Assembly (NCBI RefSeq): GCF_003258945.1
Contig: NZ_QLIX01000001.1
Span: forward strand, 434,001-498,000
Source of the DNA: Roseicella frigidaeris
Lineage (GTDB): Bacteria; Pseudomonadota; Alphaproteobacteria; Acetobacterales; Acetobacteraceae
Reading direction: 5' to 3'
DNA: 64,000 bases
This document shows, one piece after another, positions 51,367 to 60,670 of this stretch (positions are counted from its first letter, which is position 1; the number at the start of each line of letters is the position of its first letter). A program made the position numbers and the translations under genes. Under the pieces are notes generated by a model. It was given only the letters and a program-made list of their open reading frames with translations, ran no database searches and was not told the origin of the DNA.

Positions 51367-52425
51367 TCACTCCGCGGCGATGCGCACCGGCGGCAGCTTG
51401 GCGCGCACCAGCGCCTCGTAGAGCGCGACATGCTCCTCCGCCATGCGGCGGGCGGTGAAGCGCCGCTCGAACTCGGCCCGGATGGCGGAGCGCGACAGCT
51501 CCGGCAGCCTGCCGACCGCCGCCACCGCGGCATCCGCGTCCTCGACGATGAAGCCGGTCAGGCCGTCCTGCATCACCTCCGGCACCGAGCCGTGGTTGTA
51601 GGCGATGACAGGCGTGCCGCAGGCCATGGCCTCGATCATCACCAGGCCGAAAGGCTCCGGCCAGTCGATCGGGAAGAGCAGGGCCTGGGCGTTGGACAGG
51701 AACTCGGCCTTCTGATGGTCGCCGATCTCGCCGATATACTCGACATGCGGCAGGGCCAGCAGCGGCTCGATCTTTTGTTCGAAGTAATCGCGGTCGGCGC
51801 GATCCACCTTCGCCGCGATCTTCAGCTTCATCCCGGCCCGGCCGGCGATCTCGATCGCGCGGTCCACCCGCTTCTCGGGCGAGATGCGGCCGAGGAAGGC
51901 GAGGTAGGAGGGCTTCGCCCCCGGCGTCGGCTGGAACAGGTCGCGCGGCAGGCCGTGATGAATGGTCCGCGCCCAATTCGCCCAGGCCATGGGCCGGCGC
52001 TGGCTGTCGGAGATCGAGATCAGCGGCACGTCGTTGTGCAGCTCGTAATGCCCCCAGATTTCCTTCAGGTCCAGCCGGCCATGCAACGTCGTCACATGCG
52101 GCACCGGCTGGCGGGTGAAGAGCGAGAAGGGCATGTAGTCGAGGTGGAAGTGCAGGACGTCGAACTCATGGGCGCGCCGCAGCACCCGCTCGAGCATCAG
52201 GAAGACCGGCGCATTCGGGTCGCCGATGCTCTTGTCGAGGCGGAGCGCCTGCTGCGACATCGGCGCCAGCGTCGCCGCCGTGACCGAATCCCCGCTGGCG
52301 AAGAGGGTGACGTCATGGCCGAGCGCGACGAGCTCCTCCGTCAGGTAGGAGACAACGCGCTCCGTGCCACCATACAGCTTCGGCGGCACAGCTTCGGCCA
52401 GAGGCGCAATTTGCGCGATTCTCAT
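51367..52425 (-). CDS. GT-B glycosyltransferase family 4
   Basis: 352 residues. N-terminal glycine loop PPKLYGGTERVVSYL, a middle hinge YLAFLGRISPEKRVDRAIEIA, and the C-terminal donor-binding E-x7-E motif EPFGLVMIEAMACGTPVIAYNHGSVPE. A cytoplasmic retaining transferase using a nucleotide sugar. It is 5 kb from the polysaccharide locus and could serve it or make an osmoprotectant glycoside. Divergent promoter region of ~200 bp; an adjacent hemolysin III-like gene lies upstream on the same strand. Confidence 0.9.
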   Translation of the reverse strand: MRIAQIAPLAEAVPPKLYGGTERVVSYLTEELVALGHDVTLFASGDSVTAATLAPMSQQALRLDKSIGDPNAPVFLMLERVLRRAHEFDVLHFHLDYMPFSLFTRQPVPHVTTLHGRLDLKEIWGHYELHNDVPLISISDSQRRPMAWANWARTIHHGLPRDLFQPTPGAKPSYLAFLGRISPEKRVDRAIEIAGRAGMKLKIAAKVDRADRDYFEQKIEPLLALPHVEYIGEIGDHQKAEFLSNAQALLFPIDWPEPFGLVMIEAMACGTPVIAYNHGSVPEVMQDGLTGFIVEDADAAVAAVGRLPELSRSAIRAEFERRFTARRMAEEHVALYEALVRAKLPPVRIAAE

Positions 52426-52627
52426 CGTGTGAATTTCTCCCGAGCGGCGAGGGCTGCCGCATGCGACGGCGTATCCGGGGCATCGTCTGCCTGAACGCTA
52501 AGAAGCGGGAAAATCCGACGACAAAAAGGCGCGGGCTGGCGGCTTCTTGGCAGGCAGGGCTGTTCACGATGTTGTGGTCGATAAACCGGCGAACGGCGCT
52601 ACCTGGAAGGGTTCTCCCGGCCAGTCA

Positions 52628-53284
52628 TCAACCATTGCGGGCAATGTGCAGCACGACGGCGTAGTGACAGGCGGCGGCCGCGAGGACGAGGCCGTGCCAG
52701 ATCGCGGTGTGGAACCGCAGCCGCGTGGCCAGATGCACCCGCACGCCGAGGCTGTAGAGGGCGCCGCCGCACAGCAGGAGAAGCAGATCCCGCGGCGGCA
52801 GGGATTGCAGCAACGGCCCCATCGCCAGCAGGCCGACCCAGCCGAGCAGCAGGTAGAGCAGGATTGCCGCCCGCTCGATCCGGGCCGGCGCCAGCAGCTT
52901 CAGCGCCGCGCCGGTGAGCGCCCCGGTCCAGACCGTGGCGAAGAGCGCCCAGCCCCAGCCGCCACCGATCGCCAGGAGCGCGACCGGCGTATAGGTGCCG
53001 GCGATCATCAGGAAGATGGCGGCGTGGTCGAGGCGCTGCAGGATCCGCCGCCACTGTCCCGGGCGGGCGAGGTTGTAGAGCGCCGAGCAGCCGAGCATCG
53101 CCAGCAGGCCGCCGGCATAGAGGCCGAGGGCCGCCGCCGGCCGGCCGCCATCGGCCGCCGTCAGGGCGAGGCCGAGACAGGCCAGGCCCCCGGCCAGCAG
53201 CCCGACGACATGCACCGCCGCATCCGCGGCATACTCCGCCCGGCTGGCGAAGGCGGCAGGGGGGGCGGCGGGCGGCGGGGCCAT
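52628..53284 (-). CDS. Hemolysin III/PAQR-family membrane protein
   Basis: 218 residues, seven membrane helices. Family landmarks: AEYAADAAVHVVGLLAG, the GCSALYNLARPG region, LDHAAIFLMIAGTYTPVAL (conserved His-Asp residues) and FHTAIWHGLVLAAAACHYAVV near the end with the last histidines. PAQR relatives are metal-dependent membrane hydrolases, ceramidase-like. Start chosen at ATG 53282-53284; ATG 53312-53314 would add ten residues. Confidence 0.82.
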   Translation of the reverse strand: MAPPPAAPPAAFASRAEYAADAAVHVVGLLAGGLACLGLALTAADGGRPAAALGLYAGGLLAMLGCSALYNLARPGQWRRILQRLDHAAIFLMIAGTYTPVALLAIGGGWGWALFATVWTGALTGAALKLLAPARIERAAILLYLLLGWVGLLAMGPLLQSLPPRDLLLLLCGGALYSLGVRVHLATRLRFHTAIWHGLVLAAAACHYAVVLHIARNG

Positions 53285-53399
53285 GACCCTGACCTGGGGT
53301 TGCCCGGCCGCCATGCAACGCCAGCGGCGATCAGACGACGGAGAGCCCGCTCCCCCGCACCGGCCCGTGCCCCCGCCGGCGATCGCGCCCCTGGCGGCC

Positions 53400-54383
53400 T
53401 CAGTCCGGCTTGATGCCGGCGGCGCGGATGATCGGCTCCCACTTGGCGGTTTCCGATTGCAGCCACTGCGTCGCGCTGGCCGGCGTGCTGTCGGTGCGCA
53501 CCTGCAGCGCCAGCTCGCCCAGCCGCTGCTGCACATCGGGCTTGCCGAGGACGCGGTTGAAGGTGGCGTTGATGGCCGCCTGGATCGGCTCCGGCGTGCC
53601 TGTCGGCACCATGATCATGTGCCAGGTATAGGCTTCGTAATTCGGCAGCCCGCCCTCGGCGAAGGTCGGCACCTCCGGCAGTTGCGGGATGCGCTTCGGC
53701 GAGCTGACGGCAAGGCCCCGGACGTCGCCGCGCTGGACATAGGGCAGGGTGTTGTTCGCCACGTCGAGCATCATCGAGGTGGTGCCGGCGAGCAGGTCGG
53801 GCATGGCGGCGGCGGAGCCGCGATAGGGCACGTGGTTCACCTTCAGCCCGCCGGCCTCGCGCAGGAACAGCTCGGCCGAGAGATGCAGGGCCGAGCCGTT
53901 GCCGGCGCTGCCGTAGTCGTACTTGCCGGGATTGGCGCGGTAGAGGGCGATCAGCTCCTGCAGCGATTTCGCCGGCAGGTCCTTGTTCACCATCAGCACC
54001 ATCGGGATCACCCCGACCAGCACGACCGGCTGCAGATCGGCCATCGGGTCGAAGGGCAGGCGGGCGAACATGGCCCGCAGCGCCGAATGCGCGACGGTGG
54101 TGTAGAGCACCGTGTTGCCGTCCTTGGCCGATTTCGCCACCGCGTCGGTGCCGACGACGACGCCGGCGCCGGTCCGGTTCTCGACCACCGGGCGCTGCGG
54201 CAGCTCCTTGCCCAGCTCCTCGGCCAGCAGCCGAGCCGGAATGTCGGTGGGGCCGCCGGCTGCGAAGGGCACCACGATGCGCAGCGGTTGGCTCGGCCAA
54301 CCGGCGGCGGACTGGGCCCGCAGCGGGGCGAGGGGGGCAGCGATGCTGGCGAGGCTGGCGCCGAGCAGGGTACGGCGATGCAT
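53400..54383 (-). CDS. Bug/TctC-family periplasmic solute receptor
   Basis: 327 residues. The ribosome site ggaga lies 6 bases before ATG 54381-54383 but abuts the alternative ATG at 54387-54389, so I choose the shorter form (MHRRTLLGASLASIAAPLAPLRAQ, a twin-Arg type leader). Signature RIVVPFAAGGPTDIPARLL, VVENRTGAGV and NHVPYRGSAAA. The fifth receptor of this family in the window. Note that GAGG, usual in this loop, is GAGV here. Orphan; ligand unknown. Confidence 0.88.
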   Translation of the reverse strand: MHRRTLLGASLASIAAPLAPLRAQSAAGWPSQPLRIVVPFAAGGPTDIPARLLAEELGKELPQRPVVENRTGAGVVVGTDAVAKSAKDGNTVLYTTVAHSALRAMFARLPFDPMADLQPVVLVGVIPMVLMVNKDLPAKSLQELIALYRANPGKYDYGSAGNGSALHLSAELFLREAGGLKVNHVPYRGSAAAMPDLLAGTTSMMLDVANNTLPYVQRGDVRGLAVSSPKRIPQLPEVPTFAEGGLPNYEAYTWHMIMVPTGTPEPIQAAINATFNRVLGKPDVQQRLGELALQVRTDSTPASATQWLQSETAKWEPIIRAAGIKPD

Positions 54384-54649
54384 GGTCATTCTCCGGCAGC
54401 GATCTTGTCGGGCATCGATGGCATGGCCCGATACCCTTGCCACCCGATGTATGCCTCGGCCAATGCAACGTCGAGCCGGCACGCCGGAGGCCGGGCCCCA
54501 TGGCGCTGTCCCTTGGCAAGTCCTCCATGCCGCGTCCCTTGCGGCGCGGGGCTTGCAGCGCGGGGCTTGCACCCATTGGCGGCGGGGCGGAAACAACCGG
54601 CGTGATCCCCATCAGGGCCCTGCGAGGCCAGGACGCCGAGGACAGCGGC

Positions 54650-55165
54650 ATGCCGGAAACCCCGGAAGGAATTCTCGCCCGCCTCGCGGCGCTTGGCATC
54701 GAGACCCGCACCGTGCGGCATCCGCCGCTCTTCACCGTGGCGGAAAGCCAGGCGCTGCGCGGCAGCCTGCCGGGCGGGCATTGCAAGAACCTCTTCCTGC
54801 GGCCGGCGAAAGCCGCGCCGGGGCCGCACCTGCTCATCGTGCTGGAGGAGGACCGCAAGGTCTCGGTGAACGCGCTGGGGCGCGCCGCCGGCCTCGGCCG
54901 GGTGGAGATGGCGCCGGCCGAGGCGCTGCGGGCGCTGCTCGGGGTGGAGCCGGGCGCGGTGACCTCGCTCGGCATGGTGAATGCGCCGCCAGGGCAGGTG
55001 CGCATCCTGCTGGATGCCGATTTCCTGCGGAAGCACGAATGGGTGCATGTCCACCCCCTGGTGAACACCATGACCACCGCCATCCGGCCGGCGGATCTGC
55101 TGCGCTTCCTCGAATCCCTGGGCCACCGGCCGGAATTGCTGGCTGTCCCGGTGGCGGCCGGATAG
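54650..55165 (+). CDS. YbaK/ProX-type aminoacyl-tRNA editing domain protein
   Basis: 171 residues. Matches free-standing prolyl-tRNA deacylases: ESQALRGSLPGGHCKNLFLR, with the conserved Lys (HCKNLF), and AVTSLGMVNAP plus WVHVHPLVNTMT at the end of the fold. Hydrolyses mischarged Ala-tRNA(Pro) or similar, acting in trans to prolyl-tRNA synthetase. Alone between a divergent receptor and the thioredoxin gene. Start ATG 54650 follows gccgaggac. Confidence 0.87.
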   Translation: MPETPEGILARLAALGIETRTVRHPPLFTVAESQALRGSLPGGHCKNLFLRPAKAAPGPHLLIVLEEDRKVSVNALGRAAGLGRVEMAPAEALRALLGVEPGAVTSLGMVNAPPGQVRILLDADFLRKHEWVHVHPLVNTMTTAIRPADLLRFLESLGHRPELLAVPVAAG

Positions 55166-55488
55166 GGCGGCCTCACCTTGCCCGGGGCTCGGCGACTCCG
55201 CCCCGGCCTGTTCTTCCGGCACATGCTCCCCGGTGTCCGGCGCCTGCACCGGGTGCAAGCCTTTGGGGGCAAGTCTTTGGCCCCGCTTCCTCCCGGCCCG
55301 CGCGGGGCCATCCGGCCGGGCCGCCGCGGCGCGGCAACCGGGCGGGGATGCATGTCCCACCCCGGCCGGGCCTGCTATGCCCTGGCCAGGTGCCTCCGGC
55401 GCGCGACCGGCGCCGCCGGATGGCTGATCCCCATTGTCCCCGCGGCCGGCGGGGGCATCTAAGACCGCAAGACCGAGGAATTGCCGCC
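55166..55488. other. 323-bp intergenic region with no gene seen
   Basis: GC-rich sequence between the editing protein and the thioredoxin gene. Frames through it are stop-free by composition only and match nothing I recognise. It presumably contains the promoter for the downstream operon but no clear boxes are visible. A weak hairpin around gggggc...gcccc (55267-55286) is not convincing. Confidence 0.5.
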
Positions 55489-56439
55489 ATGGACGTCATC
55501 TTCGACCCGAACCGCCAGGGGCCCGGTGCGGCCGCCGCAGGCGGTGGCGCCGATCCGATCAAGGACGGCGACCAGAAGACCTTCATGCAGGATGTCGTCA
55601 ACGCCAGCCGGGAGGTTCCGGTGCTGGTGGATTTCTGGGCGACCTGGTGCGGACCCTGCAAGACGCTGACCCCAACGCTCGAGAAGGTGGTGCGGGCGGC
55701 GGGGGGCCGGGTGCGGCTGGTCAAGATCGATATCGACCAGAACCGCTCCCTGGTGCAGCAGCTCACCCAGCTTGGCCTGCCGCTGCAGAGCGTGCCGACC
55801 GTCGCCGCCTTCTGGCAGGGTCAGATCCTCGACCTCTTCCAGGGCGCCCTGCCCGAGGGCGAGGTGAAGAAATTCGTCGAGGGCCTGCTGAAGGCCGCCG
55901 GCGGCCAGATGCCGACCGCCGATCTGCTGGCCGAGGCGAAGCTCGCCGCCGAGGAGGGCGACCACCAGGGGGCGTTGCAGCTCTTCGGCGCCCTGGCGCA
56001 GCAGGAGCCGGAGAATGCCGAGGCCTATGCCGGCGTCGCCCGCGCCCTGATGGCGCTCGGCGAGGAGGAGCAGGCGTTGCAGGTCCTGGCCGGCGTCCCG
56101 GCCAAGCTCCGTGACCAGGCCGAGATCGTCTCGGTCCGCAGCGCGCTCGAGCTTGCGGCGGAGGGTCGCAAGGCCCGCAGCAAGCTGGCGGAATTCGAGC
56201 AGCGCCTGGCTGCCGACCCGAACGACCATGCCGCGCGCATCGACCTCGCGGTGGCGCTGAACGCGGCCGGCGACCGGGCGGGGGCGGTCGCGGCGCTGAT
56301 CGAGGCGATCCGCCGCGACCAGGGCTGGAACGAGGAGGCGGCGCGCAAGCAGCTGCTGAAATTCTTCGAGGCCTGGGGATTCGACGATCCGGCGACGCTG
56401 GCCGGGCGGCGCAAGCTCTCCTCGCTGCTGTTCCGGTAG
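55489..56439 (+). CDS. Thioredoxin-TPR chaperedoxin (CnoX/YbbN-like)
   Basis: 316 residues. Thioredoxin domain (~25-130) with an intact redox pair WCGPC (C54, C57) and cis-Pro loop SVPTVAAF, then a helical TPR-like C-terminal region (~145-316; AKLAAEEGDHQGALQLFG, NDHAARIDLAVALNAAGD). E. coli CnoX has SXXC; many alphaproteobacterial forms keep CXXC as here. Protects unfolding proteins from oxidation and hands them to chaperones. First gene of a tight run with the Lon-N, Trm112-like and DUF971 genes. Confidence 0.88.
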   Translation: MDVIFDPNRQGPGAAAAGGGADPIKDGDQKTFMQDVVNASREVPVLVDFWATWCGPCKTLTPTLEKVVRAAGGRVRLVKIDIDQNRSLVQQLTQLGLPLQSVPTVAAFWQGQILDLFQGALPEGEVKKFVEGLLKAAGGQMPTADLLAEAKLAAEEGDHQGALQLFGALAQQEPENAEAYAGVARALMALGEEEQALQVLAGVPAKLRDQAEIVSVRSALELAAEGRKARSKLAEFEQRLAADPNDHAARIDLAVALNAAGDRAGAVAALIEAIRRDQGWNEEAARKQLLKFFEAWGFDDPATLAGRRKLSSLLFR

Positions 56440-56449
56440 ACCCGGCACG

Positions 56450-57127
56450 GTGGCCGCCTTCCACCCGAGCCTGGCGGAGCTGCCGTCGGAGATCGCGGTC
56501 TTCCCGCTGCCCGGCGCGCTGCTGCTCCCGGGCGGCCGCCTGCCGCTGAACATCTTCGAGCCGCGCTACCTGGCGATGACGCTCGACAGCCTGGCCGAGG
56601 GCCGGGTGTTCGGCATGATCCAGCCCGAGCCCGGCGTGCCGCCCGGCGCGACCGGGCCGGGGCTGTACCGCATCGGCTGCCTCGGCCGGCTGTCCTCCTT
56701 CGCCGAGACCGATGACGGGCGGCTGCTGATCACCCTGATCGGGGTGGTCCGCTTCCGGGTGGCCGCCGAGCTGCCGATGCGTCGGGGGTACAGGCGGGTG
56801 CGGGCGGATTATGCCGGCTTCGAGGGGGATCTGGACCTCGGCCCGCGGCCGGCCGGCGTCGATCGCGCGGCGCTGCTCGGGGCCCTGCGTCCCTTCTTCC
56901 GGGCCCGCGGCATCGAGGCCAATTGGGAGGCGATCGAGCAGACCTCCGATTCCCTGCTGGTCCTCACCCTCGCCATGGTCTGTCCCTTCGAGGTGCGCGA
57001 GAAGCAAGCGCTGCTCGAGGCGGCCTCGCCGGAGGACCGGGCGGCCATGCTGGTCGCCCTGCTGCAGATGGGCGCGCATCCCGAGCCGGATCCGGGCAAC
57101 CGGCCGGCCGATCGCCGGCCGAGCTGA
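56450..57127 (+). CDS. Lon N-terminal (substrate-binding) domain protein
   Basis: 225 residues from a GTG start. Only the Lon N-domain is present, without ATPase or protease parts: IAVFPLPGALLLPGGRLPLNIFEPRYLAMT is its standard opening, followed by GLYRIGCLGRLSSFAE and a helical tail. Family members of this stand-alone type are widespread in alphaproteobacteria and lie next to a thioredoxin gene, as here. Role unproven, perhaps presenting substrates or binding nucleic acid. Confidence 0.88.
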   Translation: MAAFHPSLAELPSEIAVFPLPGALLLPGGRLPLNIFEPRYLAMTLDSLAEGRVFGMIQPEPGVPPGATGPGLYRIGCLGRLSSFAETDDGRLLITLIGVVRFRVAAELPMRRGYRRVRADYAGFEGDLDLGPRPAGVDRAALLGALRPFFRARGIEANWEAIEQTSDSLLVLTLAMVCPFEVREKQALLEAASPEDRAAMLVALLQMGAHPEPDPGNRPADRRPS

Positions 57128-57236
57128 GGCGGGCATCGGCGCGCGCGCAGGCCGCGGGAAGGCGGGCGGCGAGCCGGCGCGACCGGATGATGCGCCGGGG
57201 CTGCACCGCGCGCCGCCGCGGCCCTAGAATGCCCGC

Positions 57237-57449
57237 ATGAGCGACATGCAAGCCCCCACCCCCCCGACGCCCGGCGGCGAGGTCGATCCCGCCCTGCTGG
57301 AGATCCTGGTCTGCCCCGTCACCAAGGGGCCGCTGCGCTACGACCGGAGCCGGGGCGAGCTGATCAGCGACCAGGCGCGGCTGGCCTATCCGATCCGGGA
57401 CGGCATCCCGATCATGCTGCCCGACGAGGCGCGGCCGCTGGACGCCTGA
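57237..57449 (+). CDS. Trm112-like (UPF0434) small protein
   Basis: 70 residues; core [21 protein letters not shown] and [17 protein letters not shown] are characteristic. Only one Cys remains of the zinc ribbon, as is common in bacterial UPF0434. Eukaryotic Trm112 activates tRNA and rRNA methyltransferases; the bacterial role is unproven. The last base of its stop codon is the first base of the DUF971 start (TGATG). Confidence 0.87.
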   Translation: MSDMQAPTPPTPGGEVDPALLEILVCPVTKGPLRYDRSRGELISDQARLAYPIRDGIPIMLPDEARPLDA

Positions 57450-57817
57450 TGCCGCAGCCTACCGAGATCCGGCTCCGGCGCGCCGAGCGCGTGCTGGAGG
57501 TCGCCTTCGACGACGGCAGCCGCTTCGCGCTGCCGGCCGAGTATCTGCGGGTGGAAAGCCCCTCTGCGGAGGTGCAGGGACACGCGCCGGGTCAGAAGGT
57601 GACGCTCGCCGGCCGGCGGGAGGTCGGCATCCTGCGGCTGGAGCCGGTCGGCCATTACGCGATCCGCCTCGTCTTCGACGACCTGCACGACAGCGGCATC
57701 TATTCCTGGGACTATCTCCACCAGCTCGGCCGCGAGCAGGCCACGCGCTGGGAGGCCTACGAGGCCGCGCTGGCGGCCAAGGGCCTCAGCCGCGATCCGC
57801 CGCGCCGCCGGGGCTGA
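57449..57817 (+). CDS. DUF971 protein
   Basis: 122 residues, starting on the overlapping ATG. Core motifs FALPAEYLRVESPSAEV, VGHYAIRLVFDDLHDSGIYSWDYLH match DUF971, the domain also found as the N-terminal part of gamma-butyrobetaine hydroxylase. Stand-alone forms are often near Fe-S or respiratory genes, with no fixed function. Ends the four-gene run begun by the thioredoxin gene. Confidence 0.88.
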   Translation: MPQPTEIRLRRAERVLEVAFDDGSRFALPAEYLRVESPSAEVQGHAPGQKVTLAGRREVGILRLEPVGHYAIRLVFDDLHDSGIYSWDYLHQLGREQATRWEAYEAALAAKGLSRDPPRRRG

Positions 57818-57909
57818 CGCCTCTTCCCCGCCCGCACCGGCGCGGTCCATGCTCCGTTTCCCAGGTTTCGGGGCCGGCGACGGCGGCCCGCCGCGGCCGG
57901 AGAGGTCCC

Positions 57910-58143
57910 ATGCCAGGCTTGCCCATCCTCCTTCTCGCCGCTGCCCTGCTGCTCGCCGCCTGCGACAACCAGCCGCCCAGCCGCAGCCTCGGCTCGACGC
58001 CGATCGGCACCGATGCCAGCACCGGCCGGCCCTCGCTCAGCCAGGCCGGCGCCGGCCCGGGCGGCATCAACCTGGACTATCGCACCGGCGGCGATCCGAA
58101 TTTCCCGGCCGGCCGATCCGCCGGGTCGCGCGGCATCCGCTGA
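57910..58143 (+). CDS. Small lipoprotein of unknown function
   Basis: 77 residues. Lipoprotein leader with the lipobox LLAAC (Cys18), then a short Gly/Ser-rich polar tail with no recognised domain. ATG preceded by ggagaggtcc. Outer or inner membrane sorting cannot be judged; position +2 is Asp (CDN), which in E. coli would favour the inner membrane. Confidence 0.6.
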   Translation: MPGLPILLLAAALLLAACDNQPPSRSLGSTPIGTDASTGRPSLSQAGAGPGGINLDYRTGGDPNFPAGRSAGSRGIR

Positions 58144-58212
58144 GCCGCCGGCAGCCCGGCATGCGAGACGGTGCTTGATGCGGCGACGCGAAGCGGCATT
58201 TCTCTTCGCAGT

Positions 58213-59019
58213 ATGCTCCCCTCCCTCTTCGACCGCCGCCCGCGCATCGCGCATGTCCGCCTGCAGGGCGCCATCACCCCGCGACCGGGCTTCGGCGGCG
58301 GCATCAGCCTGGCGACGACTGGCCCGGTGCTCGACCGGGCCTTCGGCCTGAAGCGGCTCTCGGCCGTCTTCCTCTCGATCAACTCGCCGGGCGGCTCGGC
58401 CGTGCAATCGAGCCTCGTCGCGGCGCGGATCCGGCGCCTCGCCGAGGAGAAGAAGCTGCCGGTGATCGCCTGCGTCGAGGACGCGGCGGCCTCCGGTGGC
58501 TACTGGATCGCCTGTGCGGCGGATGAGATCGTCGCCGACCCGGCCTCCATCCTCGGCTCCATCGGCGTCATCGCCGCCGGATTCGGCTTCCAGGACGCGA
58601 TGGAGCGGCTCGGGGTGGAGCGGCGCCTGCGCACGGCCGGGACGGAGAAGAGCTTCTGGGACCCGTTCCGGCCGGAACGCCCCGAGGATGCGGCGCGGCT
58701 GGAAACGCTCCTGGAGGATCTGCACGGCGAGTTCGCGGCCTGGGTGAGCAGCCGCCGCGGCAGCCGGCTGCAGGCGCCGCCGGAGCAACTCTTCACCGGC
58801 CGCTTCTGGCCTGGCCGGAAGGCCGTGGAACTCGGCCTGGCGGATCGGCTGGGGGATGCGGCGGGGGAGGCGCGGCGGCGCTTCGGCGAGAAGGCACGCC
58901 TGATCCCGGTGGCCGGGCCGCGGCCCCCGCTGCTGCGCCGGCTGCTGCCCGGGCTGTCCGCCGGCGCGGTGCTGGAGGCGCTCGAGGAGCGCGCGGCCTG
59001 GGCGCGGCTGGGGCTGTAG
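58213..59019 (+). CDS. S49-family serine peptidase (SohB/SppA-like)
   Basis: ~268 residues. Ser-Lys peptidase with the ClpP-like fold: [17 protein letters not shown], nucleophile Ser in [11 protein letters not shown] and catalytic Lys in [10 protein letters not shown]. No clear signal peptide, so it may be cytoplasmic or loosely membrane-bound. Start is uncertain: ATG 58213 gives the usual N-terminus, but GTG 58171 is in frame. Conserved position upstream of glyQ/glyS in many alphaproteobacteria. Confidence 0.83.
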   Translation: MLPSLFDRRPRIAHVRLQGAITPRPGFGGGISLATTGPVLDRAFGLKRLSAVFLSINSPGGSAVQSSLVAARIRRLAEEKKLPVIACVEDAAASGGYWIACAADEIVADPASILGSIGVIAAGFGFQDAMERLGVERRLRTAGTEKSFWDPFRPERPEDAARLETLLEDLHGEFAAWVSSRRGSRLQAPPEQLFTGRFWPGRKAVELGLADRLGDAAGEARRRFGEKARLIPVAGPRPPLLRRLLPGLSAGAVLEALEERAAWARLGL

Positions 59020-59090
59020 GACGCCCCGCACCACCGCTTCGCGGCTTGGGGGGGGCGCAGCCTGCCGCAGCGGGGCAGCGCTTCGCCGCG

Positions 59091-59495
59091 TCAGCCCCCG
59101 ACCTGCCGGATCCAGTCGGGCAGGTTGTAATAGGTCGTCACCCGGCGGATCCGCCCATCCGCCACCTCGAGGAAGGCGCCGGCCGGCAGGCTGTAGCGCT
59201 GGCCCGTCGCCTCGGGCAGGCCGGAATCGGTGGCAAGATAGGCGCCCTCGACCGTGAACTCCGCCGCCGCGCGCCGGCCGGTGGCGTCCACCATGACGGC
59301 GAGGTCGCGAATCGACTCCCGATAGCAACGATCCATCTTGGCCAGGAAGGCGCGGAAGGCCGGCTTGCCCGTCTCGCGCGGGCCCTGGTTCACGTCATGG
59401 ACAACGTCATCGGCGAGCAGGGCCAGCATGGCCTCCCGGTCGCCGCCGTCGAAGGCCGCATAATAGGCGCGAATCAGGCGTTCGGTCTCGGTCAC
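59091..59495 (-). CDS. SnoaL/NTF2-like (ketosteroid isomerase-related) protein
   Basis: 134 residues. Cone-shaped alpha+beta fold pattern: [32 protein letters not shown] then [24 protein letters not shown] and [15 protein letters not shown]. Binds or converts a small hydrophobic molecule; no specific reaction is suggested by neighbours. aggagagc precedes the ATG on this strand. Divergent from glyQ. Confidence 0.82.
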   Translation of the reverse strand: MTETERLIRAYYAAFDGGDREAMLALLADDVVHDVNQGPRETGKPAFRAFLAKMDRCYRESIRDLAVMVDATGRRAAAEFTVEGAYLATDSGLPEATGQRYSLPAGAFLEVADGRIRRVTTYYNLPDWIRQVGG

Positions 59496-59591
59496 GGCGC
59501 TCTCCTTTCAGTGAGCAGGACTTGGCCGGGCGCAAGGCTCCCGGCGGCCACCCACTATGTTCGGGCGCGCCGACATGGCAAAAGCCGCGGC

Positions 59592-60494
59592 ATGCAGACC
59601 GCCGTCACCGCCGCGCCTGCCGGCGGCGCCCCCGCCCGCACCAGGCCGCCCAGCTTCCAGGAGCTGATCCTGCGGCTGCACGCCTATTGGTCGGCCCAGG
59701 GATGCGTCATCCTGCAGCCCTATGACATGGAGGTCGGCGCCGGCACCTTCCATCCGGCGACCACGCTGCGGGCCCTCGGCCCCAAGCCCTGGAAGGCGGC
59801 CTATGTGCAGCCGAGCCGCCGGCCGGCCGATGGGCGGTATGGCGAGAACCCCAACCGGCTGCAGCACTATTATCAGTACCAGGTGATCCTGAAGCCCTCG
59901 CCGGCCGATCCGCAGAGCATGCTGATCGGCAGCTACCGGGCGATCGGCCTCGACCCGCATGTGCACGACATCCGCTTCGTCGAGGATGACTGGGAGAGCC
60001 CGACCCTCGGCGCCTGGGGCCTTGGCTGGGAGGTCTGGTGCGACGGGATGGAGGTGACGCAGTTCACCTATTTCCAGCAGGTCGGCGGCATCCCCTGCCA
60101 GGTGCCGAGCTGCGAGCTCACCTACGGGCTGGAGCGGCTGGCGATGTACATCCAGGGCGTCGAGAACGTCTACGACCTGGATTTCAACGGCCAGGGCGTC
60201 AGCTATGGCGAGGTGTTCCACCGCGCCGAGGTCGAGTTCAGCGCACACAATTTCGAGTATGCCGATACCGCGAAGTTATTCCGGCATTTCCAGGACGCCG
60301 AGGAGGAATGCGTGGCGCTGCTCAGGCACGGCCTGGCCCTGCCGGCCTATGACCAGTGCATCAAGGCGAGCCACCGCTTCAACCTGCTCGATGCCCGGGG
60401 CGCCATCAGCGTCACCGAGCGCGCGGCCTATATCGGCCGGGTGCGCGCCCTGGCGAAAGGCTGTTGCGAGGCCTGGCTGGCCGGTGGCGGCTGA
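59592..60494 (+). CDS. glyQ: Glycyl-tRNA synthetase alpha subunit
   Basis: 300 residues. Nearly the whole protein is recognisable: [41 protein letters not shown], then [17 protein letters not shown] and [24 protein letters not shown], which form the class II aminoacylation site. Works as an alpha2beta2 tetramer with glyS. ATG chosen at 59592; a longer frame upstream is not credible. 176 bp separate it from glyS. Confidence 0.97.
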   Translation: MQTAVTAAPAGGAPARTRPPSFQELILRLHAYWSAQGCVILQPYDMEVGAGTFHPATTLRALGPKPWKAAYVQPSRRPADGRYGENPNRLQHYYQYQVILKPSPADPQSMLIGSYRAIGLDPHVHDIRFVEDDWESPTLGAWGLGWEVWCDGMEVTQFTYFQQVGGIPCQVPSCELTYGLERLAMYIQGVENVYDLDFNGQGVSYGEVFHRAEVEFSAHNFEYADTAKLFRHFQDAEEECVALLRHGLALPAYDQCIKASHRFNLLDARGAISVTERAAYIGRVRALAKGCCEAWLAGGG

Positions 60495-60670
60495 GGGGGC
60501 ACGATGCGGCCATGCGGCTTTCCGGCCCGGCACCGTGCCCTTTGGCGGCAGGCATGCCATGCTGGCCGCCTCGCCCGACCCCACCCCTCCGGCGCAGCTT
60601 GCCTCGCCGGGGCGACGCGATGCCCGGACCGCTATGACCCGAACCGCCATGAAGGCCGCACCGACGCCCC